In this document: one piece after another, positions 42,660-51,984 of the stretch
How positions within the stretch are numbered: the stretch's first letter is position 1
Layout: each line of letters begins with the position of its first letter
Source: Neobacillus niacini
GTDB lineage: Bacteria > Bacillota > Bacilli > Bacillales > Cytobacillaceae
NCBI RefSeq assembly: GCF_030817595.1
Contig: NZ_JAUSZN010000001.1
Location: forward strand, 6,436,001 to 6,500,000
Direction of reading: 5' to 3'
DNA: 64,000 nucleotides
Made by a program: the position numbers and the translations under genes
The notes under the pieces: generated by a model
The model's database searches: none
What the model was told of the DNA's origin: nothing
Seen by the model: only the letters and a program-made list of their open reading frames with translations

Positions 42660-43430
42660 ATGTCTTTTTTTGACAAAGTATTTGCTAGTGTAGGTATTGG
42701 TTCTGCTACGGTTGACACAAAGCTTGAGAGGGATACGTACACTCCAGGGGAAACGGTTAACGGTGTAGTAGAAATCAAAGGTGGAAAGGTAGACCAGCAG
42801 GTAGATGATATATATTTATCATTAAATACTACCTATTTGAAAGAGTCAGATGATAAAAAGTATAATGTCACAGCTACTATCGATCGTTTTCGAATTACCA
42901 GTCCATTTACAATTGGAAAAAATGACAGAAAGGAAATACCTTTTTCCTTCCAGCTTCCACTAGACACGCCATTGTCAATTGGAAGGTCTAAAATCTGGGT
43001 TACGACAGGTTTAGACATTAAAAATGCAGTGGATCCTGGCGATAAAGACTATATACAAGTTGTACCGAATCCTTTAATGAATGCCATCTTTAATGCCGTT
43101 GATGGTCTTGGATTCCGTTTGCGTGAGGCGGATTGTGAAGAAGCTTCATACAAAGTACGAGGTCGACTGCCTTTTGTACAAGAATTTGAATATGTTCCGA
43201 CCTCCGGCCCTTTCCGTGGAAGATTAGATGAACTTGAAGTAGTATTGCGACCGTCTGGAAATGGTGAAATTGAATTACTTTTACAGGTTGATCGTCGTGC
43301 TCGTGGATTGGGAGGACTATTTGCAGAAGCGGCAGGTTTGGATGAAACCAATGTAAGATTATCGGTTACATCCGCAGATATTCCAAATCTTCAGCAGCAA
43401 ATTCAAAGCGTTATTCAGAGATTTTCTTAA
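42660..43430 (+). CDS. spo0M: Sporulation-control protein Spo0M
   Basis: 256 aa (258 in B. subtilis). An arrestin-like fold family: SFFDKVFASVGIGSATVDT, LERDTYTPGETVNGVVEIKGG, and the DYIQVVPNPLMNAIFNAVDGLGF segment are characteristic. It affects spore formation and cell division at an early stage in B. subtilis. ATG at 42660 follows AAGGAGG. Linkage to a kinase gene is of interest, since an arrestin-like protein next to a kinase may be functionally coupled (inference). Confidence 0.93.
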   Translation: MSFFDKVFASVGIGSATVDTKLERDTYTPGETVNGVVEIKGGKVDQQVDDIYLSLNTTYLKESDDKKYNVTATIDRFRITSPFTIGKNDRKEIPFSFQLPLDTPLSIGRSKIWVTTGLDIKNAVDPGDKDYIQVVPNPLMNAIFNAVDGLGFRLREADCEEASYKVRGRLPFVQEFEYVPTSGPFRGRLDELEVVLRPSGNGEIELLLQVDRRARGLGGLFAEAAGLDETNVRLSVTSADIPNLQQQIQSVIQRFS

Positions 43431-43529
43431 TCGTCGACAAAAAAAGACGAAATTCTCTGAAGGATTCTTCAATGTTCATCTCTAATTATTAAAGTAATGA
43501 CAATTATTTTAATGATTGGAGGGGATAAG

Positions 43530-43838
43530 ATGATCAAGGCGATAACAAGAAGAGCTAATATTCAATATGATGTGACAATCTTTCAAACTCCAAAGTACAG
43601 AGAATACAAAGGGTACAAACAAGTTTTTCGTACCTTCATTCGTGCGGGAAACCACGAAAATTGTTTGGAGGAAACATTTAGTCTCTTTAATGTTACCGAT
43701 CGAATACCATCGAATTATAAAGGACGATTTCTCACGACTGGAGATATCGTATTAATTGATGAAGGTCGCCGAGGACAGCATTACTATCAACTAAAGCCCG
43801 GCGGTTGGCAGCCTATTAATCGAATTCATATACGTTAA
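43530..43838 (+). CDS. yodL: YodL-like protein
   Basis: 102 aa with YDVTIFQTPKYREYKGYKQV, then RFLTTGDIVLIDEG and YYQLKPGGWQPINRIHI, matching the YodL-like domain. In B. subtilis YodL is a sporulation protein that inhibits MreB when overproduced. ATG at 43530 follows GGAGGGG. Its stop (43836-43838) lies one base from the left end of an IS1182-type element, so its native terminator has been displaced. Confidence 0.75.
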   Translation: MIKAITRRANIQYDVTIFQTPKYREYKGYKQVFRTFIRAGNHENCLEETFSLFNVTDRIPSNYKGRFLTTGDIVLIDEGRRGQHYYQLKPGGWQPINRIHIR

Positions 43839-43839
43839 G

Positions 43840-45663
43840 AAGAGGCTGGGACAAAACCCTCCTCTGGAATGAAAAAGCCGGTGAAATTTTACTCGTCGTA
43901 AAATTTCACCGGCTTTATTTTTTTCAATAAAATAAGGACAACTTCTGATAAAATTAAGTTACCACACAAAATAAAATCAGAAAGAAGTGTCCTTATGTTT
44001 AAAAATTATATCATGAATCAATTAGTTTTGCCTTTAGATTTAGAAGTAAAATTAAAAAATAATGATATTGCCTTCCATGTCCATCATTTAGTTGAAAGTA
44101 TCCCTCAGGAAGCGTTGGAACCATTTCTTCGAAATGAGGGCTGTCCTGCCTACCATCCACGCATGATGCTTAAAATAATCTTATGTGCCTATACGCAATC
44201 TGTCTTCTCAGGGCGCAAAATTGAAGCCCTATTAAAAGACAGTATCCGTATGATGTGGTTGGCTCAGGGGCATGAACCAAGCTACCGTACAATCAACCGA
44301 TTCCGTGTTCAATCAGAAGTGAAAGAATTAATTCGCCAATGTTTCGTCCAATTCCGTTGCCAATTAGTCGAAGAAAAACTTATCGATCAAGATGCAATTT
44401 TTATTGATGGCACAAAGATTGAAGCGAATGCGAATAAGTTTACGTTTGTCTGGAAGAAATCGATTGAGAAATATCACACAGCATTAATTGAAAAGTCAAA
44501 TGAACTATACAACGAGCTACTTGAAAAGGAAATCATACCTGAGATTGAACGAGAAAGTGAAGAACAGTTATCGCTTGAGGAACTTGGTCAAATGGTTCAA
44601 AAAGTAGATGATATGGTTACCGAGTATGACAAAAAAATAGAAGCATCGTCAGACGTAGTGGAACGAAAGGCGTTAAGGAGTGAGAGGAAATATCCCAAGC
44701 AGGTGCGCAAACAGTTGCTTGATTACATCTTGCGAACACAGAAATATCAACGAGATTTCGAAATCTTTGACACACGTAATAGTTATTCAAAAACAGATCA
44801 CGATGCGACGTTCATGCGCATGAAAGATGATTATATGAAAAATGGTCAATTGAAAGCTGGTTATAATGTACAACTCGCAACCGAAGGTCAATACGCACTT
44901 GCCTATAGTTTATTTCCAAATCCGACAGACACACGAACGTTAATCCCGTTCCTGGATGAAATTGAGCAACATTATTTTAAGTTACCAAAGCATATTGTCG
45001 CAGATGCAGGTTATGGCAGTGAGCAAAATTATGAAGATATCCTTTCCAATCGTAAACGAGAAGCGCTCATTACATATAACATGTACTTGAAAGAGCAAAA
45101 TAAAAAATATAAACAAAACGAATTCAATCCAGACAACTGGCAGTATAATGAAGGAGATGATATATACATTTGCCCGAACCAGCAACGCCTTGTATTTAAA
45201 TATTCTTCTGTACGCACGGATAAAACAGGTTTCAAACGAGAGTTTAAAATCTATAAATGTGAAGACTGTTCGGGATGCCCATTCCGTTCATCATGTACGA
45301 AGGCAAAAGAAGGCAATAATCGAACGTTAATGGTGAACAAGAAATGGGAACAACAAAAAGAATATGTGAGAGCGAAGCTTTCAGAAGAAAAAACGAGTGC
45401 GATCTATCGAAAACGCAAAATCGATGTGGAGCCAGTTTTTGGATTCTTGAAGGCTAATTTGCGTTTTACTCGATTTTCTGTACGTGGAAAATCGAAGGTT
45501 GAAAACGAAATGGGACTAGCGTTAATGGCCGTGAATTTACGAAAATTCACGGCTAACAGCTAAGAATAAACAACAATTATGAATAAAAATAGAAAAAGGT
45601 GAAATTGAGCACACTCAATTTCACCTTTTTCACTATTTGAAGCTAGTTATGTCCCAGCCTCTT
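43840..45663 (+). mobile_element. IS1182-family insertion sequence
   Basis: About 1.82 kb, bounded by inverted repeats AAGAGGCTGGGACA-AAC (left 43840) and its complement ending at 45663. Inside each end lies a strong hairpin: AAAGCCGGTGAAATTTTAC with its complement (43874-43916) and AAAAAGGTGAAATTGAG with its complement (45596-45632), which insulate the transposase from outside transcription. One intact transposase gene is present. I cannot see a clear target duplication. Confidence 0.85.
43995..45563 (+). CDS. IS1182 family transposase
   Basis: 522-aa DDE transposase. N-terminal DUF772-type region has GCPAYHPRMMLKIILCAYTQ and FSGRKIEALLKDSIRMMWLA. Catalytic acids are probably the Asp in FIDGTKIEANANKFTF, the Asp in VADAGYGSEQNY, and the Glu in RKIDVEPVFGFLKANL. 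A Cys cluster (CEDCSGCPFRSSCTKA) is a zinc site. No frameshift, so the element may be active. ATG follows GAAAGAAGTG. Confidence 0.93.
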   Translation: MFKNYIMNQLVLPLDLEVKLKNNDIAFHVHHLVESIPQEALEPFLRNEGCPAYHPRMMLKIILCAYTQSVFSGRKIEALLKDSIRMMWLAQGHEPSYRTINRFRVQSEVKELIRQCFVQFRCQLVEEKLIDQDAIFIDGTKIEANANKFTFVWKKSIEKYHTALIEKSNELYNELLEKEIIPEIERESEEQLSLEELGQMVQKVDDMVTEYDKKIEASSDVVERKALRSERKYPKQVRKQLLDYILRTQKYQRDFEIFDTRNSYSKTDHDATFMRMKDDYMKNGQLKAGYNVQLATEGQYALAYSLFPNPTDTRTLIPFLDEIEQHYFKLPKHIVADAGYGSEQNYEDILSNRKREALITYNMYLKEQNKKYKQNEFNPDNWQYNEGDDIYICPNQQRLVFKYSSVRTDKTGFKREFKIYKCEDCSGCPFRSSCTKAKEGNNRTLMVNKKWEQQKEYVRAKLSEEKTSAIYRKRKIDVEPVFGFLKANLRFTRFSVRGKSKVENEMGLALMAVNLRKFTANS

Positions 45664-45671
45664 GTTGTCGT

Positions 45672-45800
45672 TTAATGCTTTCTTCCGCCGGCAGCACTAT
45701 TTTCTTTTGCATGTGCTTCATGTTCTGCTATGATTGCCTCCGGTGGAACGTGATTATTTTTCTTAGGGCGATTCGTTTGTGCTCTATGCTTTTTTCCCAT
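45672..45800 (-). CDS. Small hydrophilic, spore-protein-like peptide
   Basis: 42 aa, MGKKHRAQTNRPKKNNHVPP then an Ala/Glu/His-rich end (AKENSAAGGRKH). No membrane segment. ATG at 45800 follows AAAGGAGG on the minus strand. The style resembles minor acid-soluble spore peptides, but I cannot name a family. Its stop lies 9 bases from the right end of the IS1182 element, so its terminator is now that of the insertion. Confidence 0.6.
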   Translation of the reverse strand: MGKKHRAQTNRPKKNNHVPPEAIIAEHEAHAKENSAAGGRKH

Positions 45801-45957
45801 AATGTAATGGACCTCCTTTGGATAATCTAAAAATAGCTTCCCACAAATAACAAAAAACATGACCATTTCAATCAAAGGTTTTTCAATCTAAATTGGTTAT
45901 GATATATTGACAAGTGTGAGGTTAGGACTTCACTTAAATGATTGGAGGATTTATTTT

Positions 45958-46662
45958 ATGAGTGTACATATTGGTGCGAAGGAAAATGAAATTGCAGAAA
46001 CGGTATTATTGCCTGGAGATCCACTAAGGGCTAAATATATTGCAGAAACCTTCTTAGAAGATGCAAAATGCTATAACGAAGTAAGGAATATGTTTGGTTT
46101 TACTGGTACCTATAAAGGAAAAAGAATCTCAGTACAAGGAACTGGAATGGGAGTTCCATCAATCTCCATTTATGTGAACGAATTAATGAACAGCTACAAT
46201 GTTCAAAATTTAATCCGTGTCGGCACTTGTGGTGCGATCCAAAAGGATGTAAAAGTACGCGATGTTATTTTAGCGATGACAAGTTCAACTGATTCTAACA
46301 TGAATCGTATGACCTTTGGAGGCGTCGATTTTGCTCCGTGTGCTAACTTTGATTTGCTCAGAAAGGCCTATGATGCAGGTGTGGAAAAAGGTTTAAATCT
46401 AAAAGTAGGCAACATTTTTACAGCAGACTCTTTCTACAATGACAATGGTGAAATTGAAAAATGGGCTAAGTATCAGATCCTGGCTATTGAGATGGAAACA
46501 ACCGCTTTATATACATTAGCTGCTAAATTTAACCGCAGAGCATTATCCGTTTTAACTGTAAGTGATCATATTTTAACGGGTGAAGAGACAACTGCTGAAG
46601 AGAGACAATTAACTTTTAACGATATGATTGAAGTTGCATTAGAAGCAGCAACAAAAGAATAA
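45958..46662 (+). CDS. deoD: Purine-nucleoside phosphorylase DeoD-type
   Basis: 234 aa, hexameric phosphorylase that splits purine nucleosides with phosphate. Motifs: [54 protein letters not shown], and the signature [13 protein letters not shown] with the catalytic Asp in [12 protein letters not shown] at 45958 follows TTGGAGG. Gene order deoD-yodJ-ctpA fits B. subtilis. A terminator follows. Confidence 0.96.
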   Translation: MSVHIGAKENEIAETVLLPGDPLRAKYIAETFLEDAKCYNEVRNMFGFTGTYKGKRISVQGTGMGVPSISIYVNELMNSYNVQNLIRVGTCGAIQKDVKVRDVILAMTSSTDSNMNRMTFGGVDFAPCANFDLLRKAYDAGVEKGLNLKVGNIFTADSFYNDNGEIEKWAKYQILAIEMETTALYTLAAKFNRRALSVLTVSDHILTGEETTAEERQLTFNDMIEVALEAATKE

Positions 46663-46670
46663 GACTATTG

Positions 46671-46699
46671 ACCTCTTTCGCTTAATGAAAGGGGTTTTC
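46671..46699 (+). terminator. Intrinsic terminator after deoD
   Basis: ACCTCTTTC pairs with GAAAGGGGT (one G-U), followed by TTTCTT. Confidence 0.8.
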
Positions 46700-46767
46700 T
46701 TATTGACCTTTTTGGTAAAAATAGATATAGTGCATAAAGGATGAAGAAAGATAGATAGGTGAGAGTA

Positions 46768-47565
46768 ATGATATGGAAAAATGTATTATTGATTGGTTCT
46801 ATGACTGTACTATTAAGTAGTTGCAGTCAAATCAATTCACTATTAAATAAGCTCCCGTTCACTGCAAATGATTCTGGTAATAGCCATGAACAAAAAGAAG
46901 AAACACAGATAAATGATCCACTTAGTTTAGAATCGATTTTTTTCAATGATATTAAAGAGGTTGATGGAAAAAACGTCATTCAGAATTCTACTAATGTTAT
47001 GGCATTGGTTAATAAAGAATTTTACCTTCCGGATGATTATATTCCTCAGGATCTTGTTAGACCAGATGTTGAGTTCTCATTTGGTGATGTGGATACAGAG
47101 AAAAGCTTAATGAGAGAAGAAGCCGCAACAGCTTTAGAGAATATGTTCTCTACTGCTCAGAAAAGCGGGATTGAGCTTTATGCCGTTTCCGGTTACCGCT
47201 CTTATAACCGGCAACAACAATTGTTTAATGCAGAAATAAATAGAGTGGGGATTGAAAAAGCTGAACAAGCTGTAGCAATACCAGGCGCGAGTGAGCACCA
47301 ATCGGGGTTAGCTATGGATATTTCGAGCAAATCCAATAAATTCTACTTAAATGAAGCCTTCGCCAATACAACAGAAGGAAAATGGCTGAAGGATAACGCC
47401 CATCGCTTTGGATTTATTCTAAGGTATCCGAAAGAGAAGATTGATATTACTAATTATATGTACGAGCCGTGGCATTTTCGCTATGTTGGAGTGAAGGCCG
47501 CAACGATTATGTACGAGCATAATTGGACATTAGAAGAGTATTTTAATGAAGTAAAGAAAATGTAG
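46768..47565 (+). CDS. yodJ: D-alanyl-D-alanine/L,D-carboxypeptidase, VanY family (YodJ-like)
   Basis: 265-aa membrane lipoprotein (lipobox LLSSC) with a peptidase M15B domain. Zinc and catalytic motifs are SGYRSYNRQQQLF, PGASEHQSGLAMDI (His and Asp ligands) and YEPWHFRYVG (catalytic Glu and His ligand). It trims stem peptides of peptidoglycan. ATG at 46768 follows AGGTGAG; GTG at 46759 overlaps the site. B. subtilis YodJ lies beside deoD, in agreement. Confidence 0.92.
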   Translation: MIWKNVLLIGSMTVLLSSCSQINSLLNKLPFTANDSGNSHEQKEETQINDPLSLESIFFNDIKEVDGKNVIQNSTNVMALVNKEFYLPDDYIPQDLVRPDVEFSFGDVDTEKSLMREEAATALENMFSTAQKSGIELYAVSGYRSYNRQQQLFNAEINRVGIEKAEQAVAIPGASEHQSGLAMDISSKSNKFYLNEAFANTTEGKWLKDNAHRFGFILRYPKEKIDITNYMYEPWHFRYVGVKAATIMYEHNWTLEEYFNEVKKM

Positions 47566-47570
47566 AACAT

Positions 47571-47613
47571 AAAGCACGGCACCCCTTTTGGCAGGATGTG
47601 CCTGCTTTTTTTT
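47571..47613 (+). terminator. Intrinsic terminator after yodJ
   Basis: AAAGCA(C)GGCAC pairs with GTGCCTGCTTT with one bulged base, followed by eight T residues in total. Confidence 0.75.
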
Positions 47614-47711
47614 AAAGAGCCTTTTATAATGATAACTTTTCTTTGTTAATTTTTAATAAAAGATGTTATTCTAATCACTAAGGGCTAGTTTTACATAATA
47701 TTTTTTCGACA

Positions 47712-49208
47712 ATGAAAGTGGTGAAGGCTTTGGATGAACAAAATGTTGAACAAGAACATACCGAACAAGAACAAGTAACAGATAAAAAAACGGGATATGT
47801 GCACATTAAGAAATTTCACTTTATATTGATACTTTTCTTCCTTGTATTACTATCTACTGGAATAACAACATTCGCTCTATCATTCGGAGAAGAAAAAGTT
47901 ATTACAGTAGGAACAGAAAGGTCAGAGTTTGATAAACTTTACGCAGCCTACGATACATTAAAAAGCGGATATTTTGAGGAACTTGACCAGAAAAAACTAA
48001 TCAATGGGGCTATTGATGGGATGGTAAAGGCACTTGATGATCCATATACAGACTATATGAGTGTGGAGGAAGCAGAAAACTTTCATAGCTCTATCAATTC
48101 ATCTTTCCAAGGAATCGGTGCTGAAATCCAAGAGAAAGATGGCCATATTACTATTGTTTCACCAATTAAAGGATCACCAGCAGAAAAAGCGGGATTGAAA
48201 CCGAATGATATCATCACGTCAGTAGATGGCAAAAGCCTGCAAGGGATGACTTCGAGTGAAGCGGTGACCATCATTCGCGGTAAAAAAGGTACAAAAGTTG
48301 AGTTGACCATCCAACGGCCAGGAACAGATGCCCCTGTTAAGGTTCCGATTATTCGCGATGTTATTCCGATTGAAACGGTTTATGGTGAGATGGTTGGTGA
48401 TGGGATCGCTAAGGTTCAAGTTACTAGTTTCTCTACCAATACGTCAAAAGACCTTACGGCAAAGTTAAATGAACTTCAGAAAGAAGGTATGAAAGGCTTG
48501 GTCTTGGATCTACGACAAAACCCGGGTGGATTATTAGATGAAGCTATTAGTATATCGAGTATGTTTGTTCCAAAAGGGAAGTTGATATTGAAAGTAGAAG
48601 ATCGTAATGGAAAGACGGAGGAATATCCTTCACAAAATGATGGAAACCCTGACTTCCCATTAGTTGTATTAATTGATAAAGGCAGTGCCAGCGCGTCAGA
48701 AATTCTTGCTGGAGCGGTAAGTGAATCTGCTGGAGTAAAGCTTGTAGGTGAAACCTCTTTTGGTAAAGGAACTGTTCAAACTGCCAAGGATTTCCCAGAT
48801 AAATCAAATATTAAATTTACAACTGCTAAATGGTTGACTCCAAATGGGAACTGGATTCATAAAAAGGGAATAAAACCTGATTTCGAAGTTCCGCTTCCTG
48901 AGTATGCTTCTTTACCAATTATAAACCCAGATAAAGAGCTGAAGCTATCTAGCTCTTCCACCGAGGTTGAATCCGCACAGAAAATGCTTAAAGTGATTGG
49001 TTTTGATCCTGGTCGTGAAGATGGATTCTTTGATGAAAAAACCCAAGCAGCTGTAAGCAGTTTCCAAGAGGCTAATAATTTACCTGCTGATGGCGTTTTA
49101 AAAGGGGATTCCACTATCAAATTAATGGAAAAACTGAGAGAAATGATTGAAACCAATGATACTCAGCTTCAAAAGGCAGTGGAAGTGCTAAAAGAGGAAA
49201 TGAAATAA
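47712..49208 (+). CDS. ctpA: Carboxy-terminal processing protease CtpA (S41)
   Basis: 498 aa. One N-terminal membrane helix (FILILFFLVLLSTGITTFAL), a PDZ domain (GIGAEIQEKDGHITIVSPI, PAEKAGLKPNDIITSVDG), the S41 catalytic core with nucleophilic Ser in DKGSASASEILAGA and Lys in FGKGTVQT, and a C-terminal peptidoglycan-binding domain (AQKMLKVIGFDPGREDGFFDE). Exported serine protease; context fits CtpA. Start uncertain: ATG 47712 has no good ribosome site, and TTG at 47730 behind AAGTGGTG is possible. A likely promoter is TTGTTA (47643) with 18 bases to TATTCT (47667). Confidence 0.93.
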   Translation: MKVVKALDEQNVEQEHTEQEQVTDKKTGYVHIKKFHFILILFFLVLLSTGITTFALSFGEEKVITVGTERSEFDKLYAAYDTLKSGYFEELDQKKLINGAIDGMVKALDDPYTDYMSVEEAENFHSSINSSFQGIGAEIQEKDGHITIVSPIKGSPAEKAGLKPNDIITSVDGKSLQGMTSSEAVTIIRGKKGTKVELTIQRPGTDAPVKVPIIRDVIPIETVYGEMVGDGIAKVQVTSFSTNTSKDLTAKLNELQKEGMKGLVLDLRQNPGGLLDEAISISSMFVPKGKLILKVEDRNGKTEEYPSQNDGNPDFPLVVLIDKGSASASEILAGAVSESAGVKLVGETSFGKGTVQTAKDFPDKSNIKFTTAKWLTPNGNWIHKKGIKPDFEVPLPEYASLPIINPDKELKLSSSSTEVESAQKMLKVIGFDPGREDGFFDEKTQAAVSSFQEANNLPADGVLKGDSTIKLMEKLREMIETNDTQLQKAVEVLKEEMK

Positions 49209-49210
49209 TG

Positions 49211-49243
49211 AAGAGGTCTGGACCGTTTGGTTCAGGCTTTTTT
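49211..49243 (+). terminator. Intrinsic terminator after ctpA
   Basis: AGGTCTGGACC pairs with GGTTCAGGCTT (three G-U pairs), then TTTTTTG. Confidence 0.7.
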
Positions 49244-49320
49244 GTGTGAAGAAAGTATAATCTTTGCCTGTTTTTCCGACAATGGAGATGAAATAAACGG
49301 AAATTAGGTGAACTTTAAAT

Positions 49321-50112
49321 ATGAAAAAATTAATCATAGCCGTAATAGTCCTATCGTTTTTCGGATTTGGTCCGTTAAAGTCTTTTTTTCAGAGTGGTAC
49401 AGAAAATGACGGGGAAGGAAAAAAGAGTATCCCCATCCTAGAAAAATTAAAGGACTCATCAAAAAGTGAAGTGAAGGTTGAAACCTATCTTATTATGGAA
49501 AAGAGGACAGAATCTGCTTCATCCAATACAGAACCAGGGATTCTTTTAAAATATGATAAAGCTAACAAAAAAATCGAATATGGGGCGATCTTGCTTCCAA
49601 TGATTGAACAAGAAGCTGAGATAGACGAGCTGAAAAGTGCGGTAAAAGAAAAATATCAAGTAGAGATTGATTATTGTGTCCTCTTTGATTCGAATAGTAT
49701 AGGTACTGTCATCGATTTGCTTGCACCAAATGGTGTTGAAATGACCAAAGAAGGGCATTTAGCTGGTGAAGCTCAAACACTAAAGGGCCAGGATTTTGTT
49801 TGGTATTTGGAGCAGCTAAAGCTGAATCCTAGTTCCTCAAACGAATTATCTCCGATATTTATGGCCTTAAAACAAGAAATCATCAATGAAATATCGCCAG
49901 AAAAAATACTTACTTTAGCTCCGCAAATCGTTAATGAGACTCTAAAGAGTGTCACTACTGACATTGGTAAAGGAAAATTAATGGATTTAGGATTATCTGT
50001 GGTGATAGACCCTGTTACTTCAATTGAACAAATAAACATAGTGGCGGTTAATCAAAGAGGTGAGTTTGAAAAGGTAAATAAAATGTTGGAAGACGAACAA
50101 GAGTTTTATTAA
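49321..50112 (+). CDS. Exported protein, weakly LytR-CpsA-Psr-like
   Basis: 263 aa with an N-terminal membrane anchor or signal (KKLIIAVIVLSFFGFGPL). The part LLKYDKANKKIEYGAILLPM and IDYCVLFDSNSIGTVIDLLAPNGVEM echoes LCP domains (a KKxxYGxI-Pxx block, then IDxxVxxDxxxxxxxIDxLxGVxV), but the Arg/Asp ligands for polyprenyl phosphate are not evident. It may be a degenerate LCP protein or an unrelated fold. It has no operon partners. Start ATG; ribosome site weak (AGGTG). Confidence 0.55.
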   Translation: MKKLIIAVIVLSFFGFGPLKSFFQSGTENDGEGKKSIPILEKLKDSSKSEVKVETYLIMEKRTESASSNTEPGILLKYDKANKKIEYGAILLPMIEQEAEIDELKSAVKEKYQVEIDYCVLFDSNSIGTVIDLLAPNGVEMTKEGHLAGEAQTLKGQDFVWYLEQLKLNPSSSNELSPIFMALKQEIINEISPEKILTLAPQIVNETLKSVTTDIGKGKLMDLGLSVVIDPVTSIEQINIVAVNQRGEFEKVNKMLEDEQEFY

Positions 50113-50150
50113 GCACAAACAAAAAGGTGAATGATTCATTCTCCTTCTTC

Positions 50151-50861
50151 TCAATTTTCGGGAAGGACATCTAATAATTGCCGAATTCTTTCTTTTTTAC
50201 GTTCTATCAATTCTGCAATAAATTGCCCATATTCGCTATCTTTTTGTGAGGTCATCTCTTCATATAGTTCCTTTAACTGGTCAAGGTGCTCTTTTAGGGT
50301 ATATTCATTCACGCCAGAACCTCCAGACTGTACTTTGCGAAGGATGATTTCAACGAGCTTGTCATTGGTTGCCTCTAGTGATTTTGTTCCTTGTCGGACA
50401 TAAATGGCACCATAACGAAGCTCGTTTCGTTGAACAACCGAAGTATAGGGAACATATTTTGGATCATATTCAATAATGAGTACCTGAAACCGTTTATTAC
50501 ACAAGGCTGGTTGATCTTTATTATAATGAAAATCTTCTGTCCGATATTTTAAATATTTTGGCAGTAAATTGGCCAGTTTGTTGTCAATATCTGCTTTATC
50601 TAAGAAGTCATCTTCGTTTAGGCCAGTTAAAGCAATAGCACCCTCATCATTTTGACTGACGCCGACTATAATACAGCCTCCACCCGAATTTGCGATCGCA
50701 AGAACATGTTTTGCCATCTTAGAAAATTCTGTCCATTTGGTTTTAAAGTCTAGAAAATCCGTTTCTCCCGTATTGTGAAGCAGCAGGTCCTTTAACGATT
50801 CATGTGAAGGGTTCTTAATGAAATGCAGGAGACTTTTTGGGTAGACATACTCATAGATCAT
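50151..50861 (-). CDS. AlbA_2 (Schlafen-type) putative DNA-binding protein
   Basis: 236 aa. The AlbA_2 domain shows ETDFLDFKTKWTEFSKMAKHVLAIANSGGGCIIVGVSQ, where an acidic E-x-x-F-x-D-F-K and the ANSGGG-x-x-x-x-G motif are typical. A basic, helical C-terminal part (LIERKKERIRQLLDVL) follows. Such domains occur in transcription regulators and phage-defence proteins; the role here is unknown. Stands alone on the minus strand, and its start follows AAGGACTATTCC. Confidence 0.78.
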   Translation of the reverse strand: MIYEYVYPKSLLHFIKNPSHESLKDLLLHNTGETDFLDFKTKWTEFSKMAKHVLAIANSGGGCIIVGVSQNDEGAIALTGLNEDDFLDKADIDNKLANLLPKYLKYRTEDFHYNKDQPALCNKRFQVLIIEYDPKYVPYTSVVQRNELRYGAIYVRQGTKSLEATNDKLVEIILRKVQSGGSGVNEYTLKEHLDQLKELYEEMTSQKDSEYGQFIAELIERKKERIRQLLDVLPEN

Positions 50862-50978
50862 GAGGAATAGTCCTTTCTGAATATTCTTTTTACTATTATT
50901 ATAAGCGGTTTGTATCTAGTTGTTAGCCCAATTTCAGATATAATAAAAGGAATTTCAGATGAAAAAGAGGTAAGCAGG

Positions 50979-51920
50979 ATGCACAACACTGAGGTTTATA
51001 TATTATCAGGTTTTTTGGGAAGCGGGAAAACGACTCTTTTGAAGCGATTACTTGAGAATGAGCGTTTATTAGGCAGAAAAACGGCTGTCATGATGAATGA
51101 ACTGGGGAAGGTCTCGATTGATTCTGAAGTCGCTCGAGATGAGGATATCGCTTTGAAAGAACTGTTAGGAGGCTGTATCTGCTGTTCGATTCAGGACAAA
51201 CTTGAAGCGCAGCTGCAGGGCTTATTAATAAATGAAAAACCAGAAGTCATTTATATCGAAACAACAGGTGCCGCACACCCTGTTGAAGTTCTAGACGCCA
51301 TTCTTTCACCGTTATTTGCTGATCAATTTACGATAAAAGGCATTGTAACGACAGTAGATGGATTAAGATGGAGGGATAGGACAGCGGTAGGACCTCAGCT
51401 TCAACAGTTACTTCTTGAGCAGGTCAGACATGCGGATTTCATTTTGATTAATAAAATGGATGAACTGTCAGCATCTGAGCAGGCAAAAATTATTTTTGAA
51501 ATCCAGGGAATCAATCCGGTGGCACGTTGTTTATTCACCAATTTTTCACAGGTTGCAATCGATGAATTGAGAAAACTGAATTTAACATTTAATAAAAAAA
51601 CGAGTTCATCATTTTCTAAAAAGGCCCTTAATTTAACAACCTTTGTTTATCAATTTCAAGGGCCAATAAGCCATGTAGAATTCGAGGAATTTCTGATGGA
51701 TTTACCAGAGATGATTTATCGGATCAAAGGATATGTGAAATTTGACGCTTCATCAAAACCATATCTCTTTCAGTACTCATACGGAATGCCTTTTTATATG
51801 AAGGAGGAAATGAACTTACCCTTAAATCTAGTGTTAATTGGTGAAAATATTTATTGGTCAGAGATAGAAGCGAAGCTCAAAAAACTTGAAAATGACTTCA
51901 AAATTCAAACAGAAAAATGA
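50979..51920 (+). CDS. CobW/COG0523 family GTPase (metal chaperone)
   Basis: 313 aa. Walker A is SGFLGSGKTTLLKR, followed by the metal-binding CxCC motif as GGCICCSIQDKLE, ETTGAAHP as switch region, and NKMDEL as G4. COG0523 GTPases pass Zn2+ (ZagA/ZigA) or other metals to client proteins, and are often Zur-regulated. I see no convincing Zur box upstream. The C-terminal CobW_C region is present (FVYQFQGPISHVEFEEF). ATG at 50979 follows GAGGTAAGCAGG. Confidence 0.9.
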   Translation: MHNTEVYILSGFLGSGKTTLLKRLLENERLLGRKTAVMMNELGKVSIDSEVARDEDIALKELLGGCICCSIQDKLEAQLQGLLINEKPEVIYIETTGAAHPVEVLDAILSPLFADQFTIKGIVTTVDGLRWRDRTAVGPQLQQLLLEQVRHADFILINKMDELSASEQAKIIFEIQGINPVARCLFTNFSQVAIDELRKLNLTFNKKTSSSFSKKALNLTTFVYQFQGPISHVEFEEFLMDLPEMIYRIKGYVKFDASSKPYLFQYSYGMPFYMKEEMNLPLNLVLIGENIYWSEIEAKLKKLENDFKIQTEK

Positions 51921-51984
51921 ATGAACATTTCTTCTTCAGGTAACTCTTTTAATGTAGTTATTTAACATGGAAAAGGGGGATTAG

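Noticed and set aside
43825..45670. Target site duplication of the IS1182-type element
   Set aside because: The flanks (GTTAAG left, GTTGTC right) share only a GTT that is not at matching positions; no duplication can be claimed.
50900..50980. Zur box ahead of the CobW-type GTPase
   Set aside because: No 9-1-9 palindrome with the AAATCGTAATNATTACGATTT-like pattern is visible.
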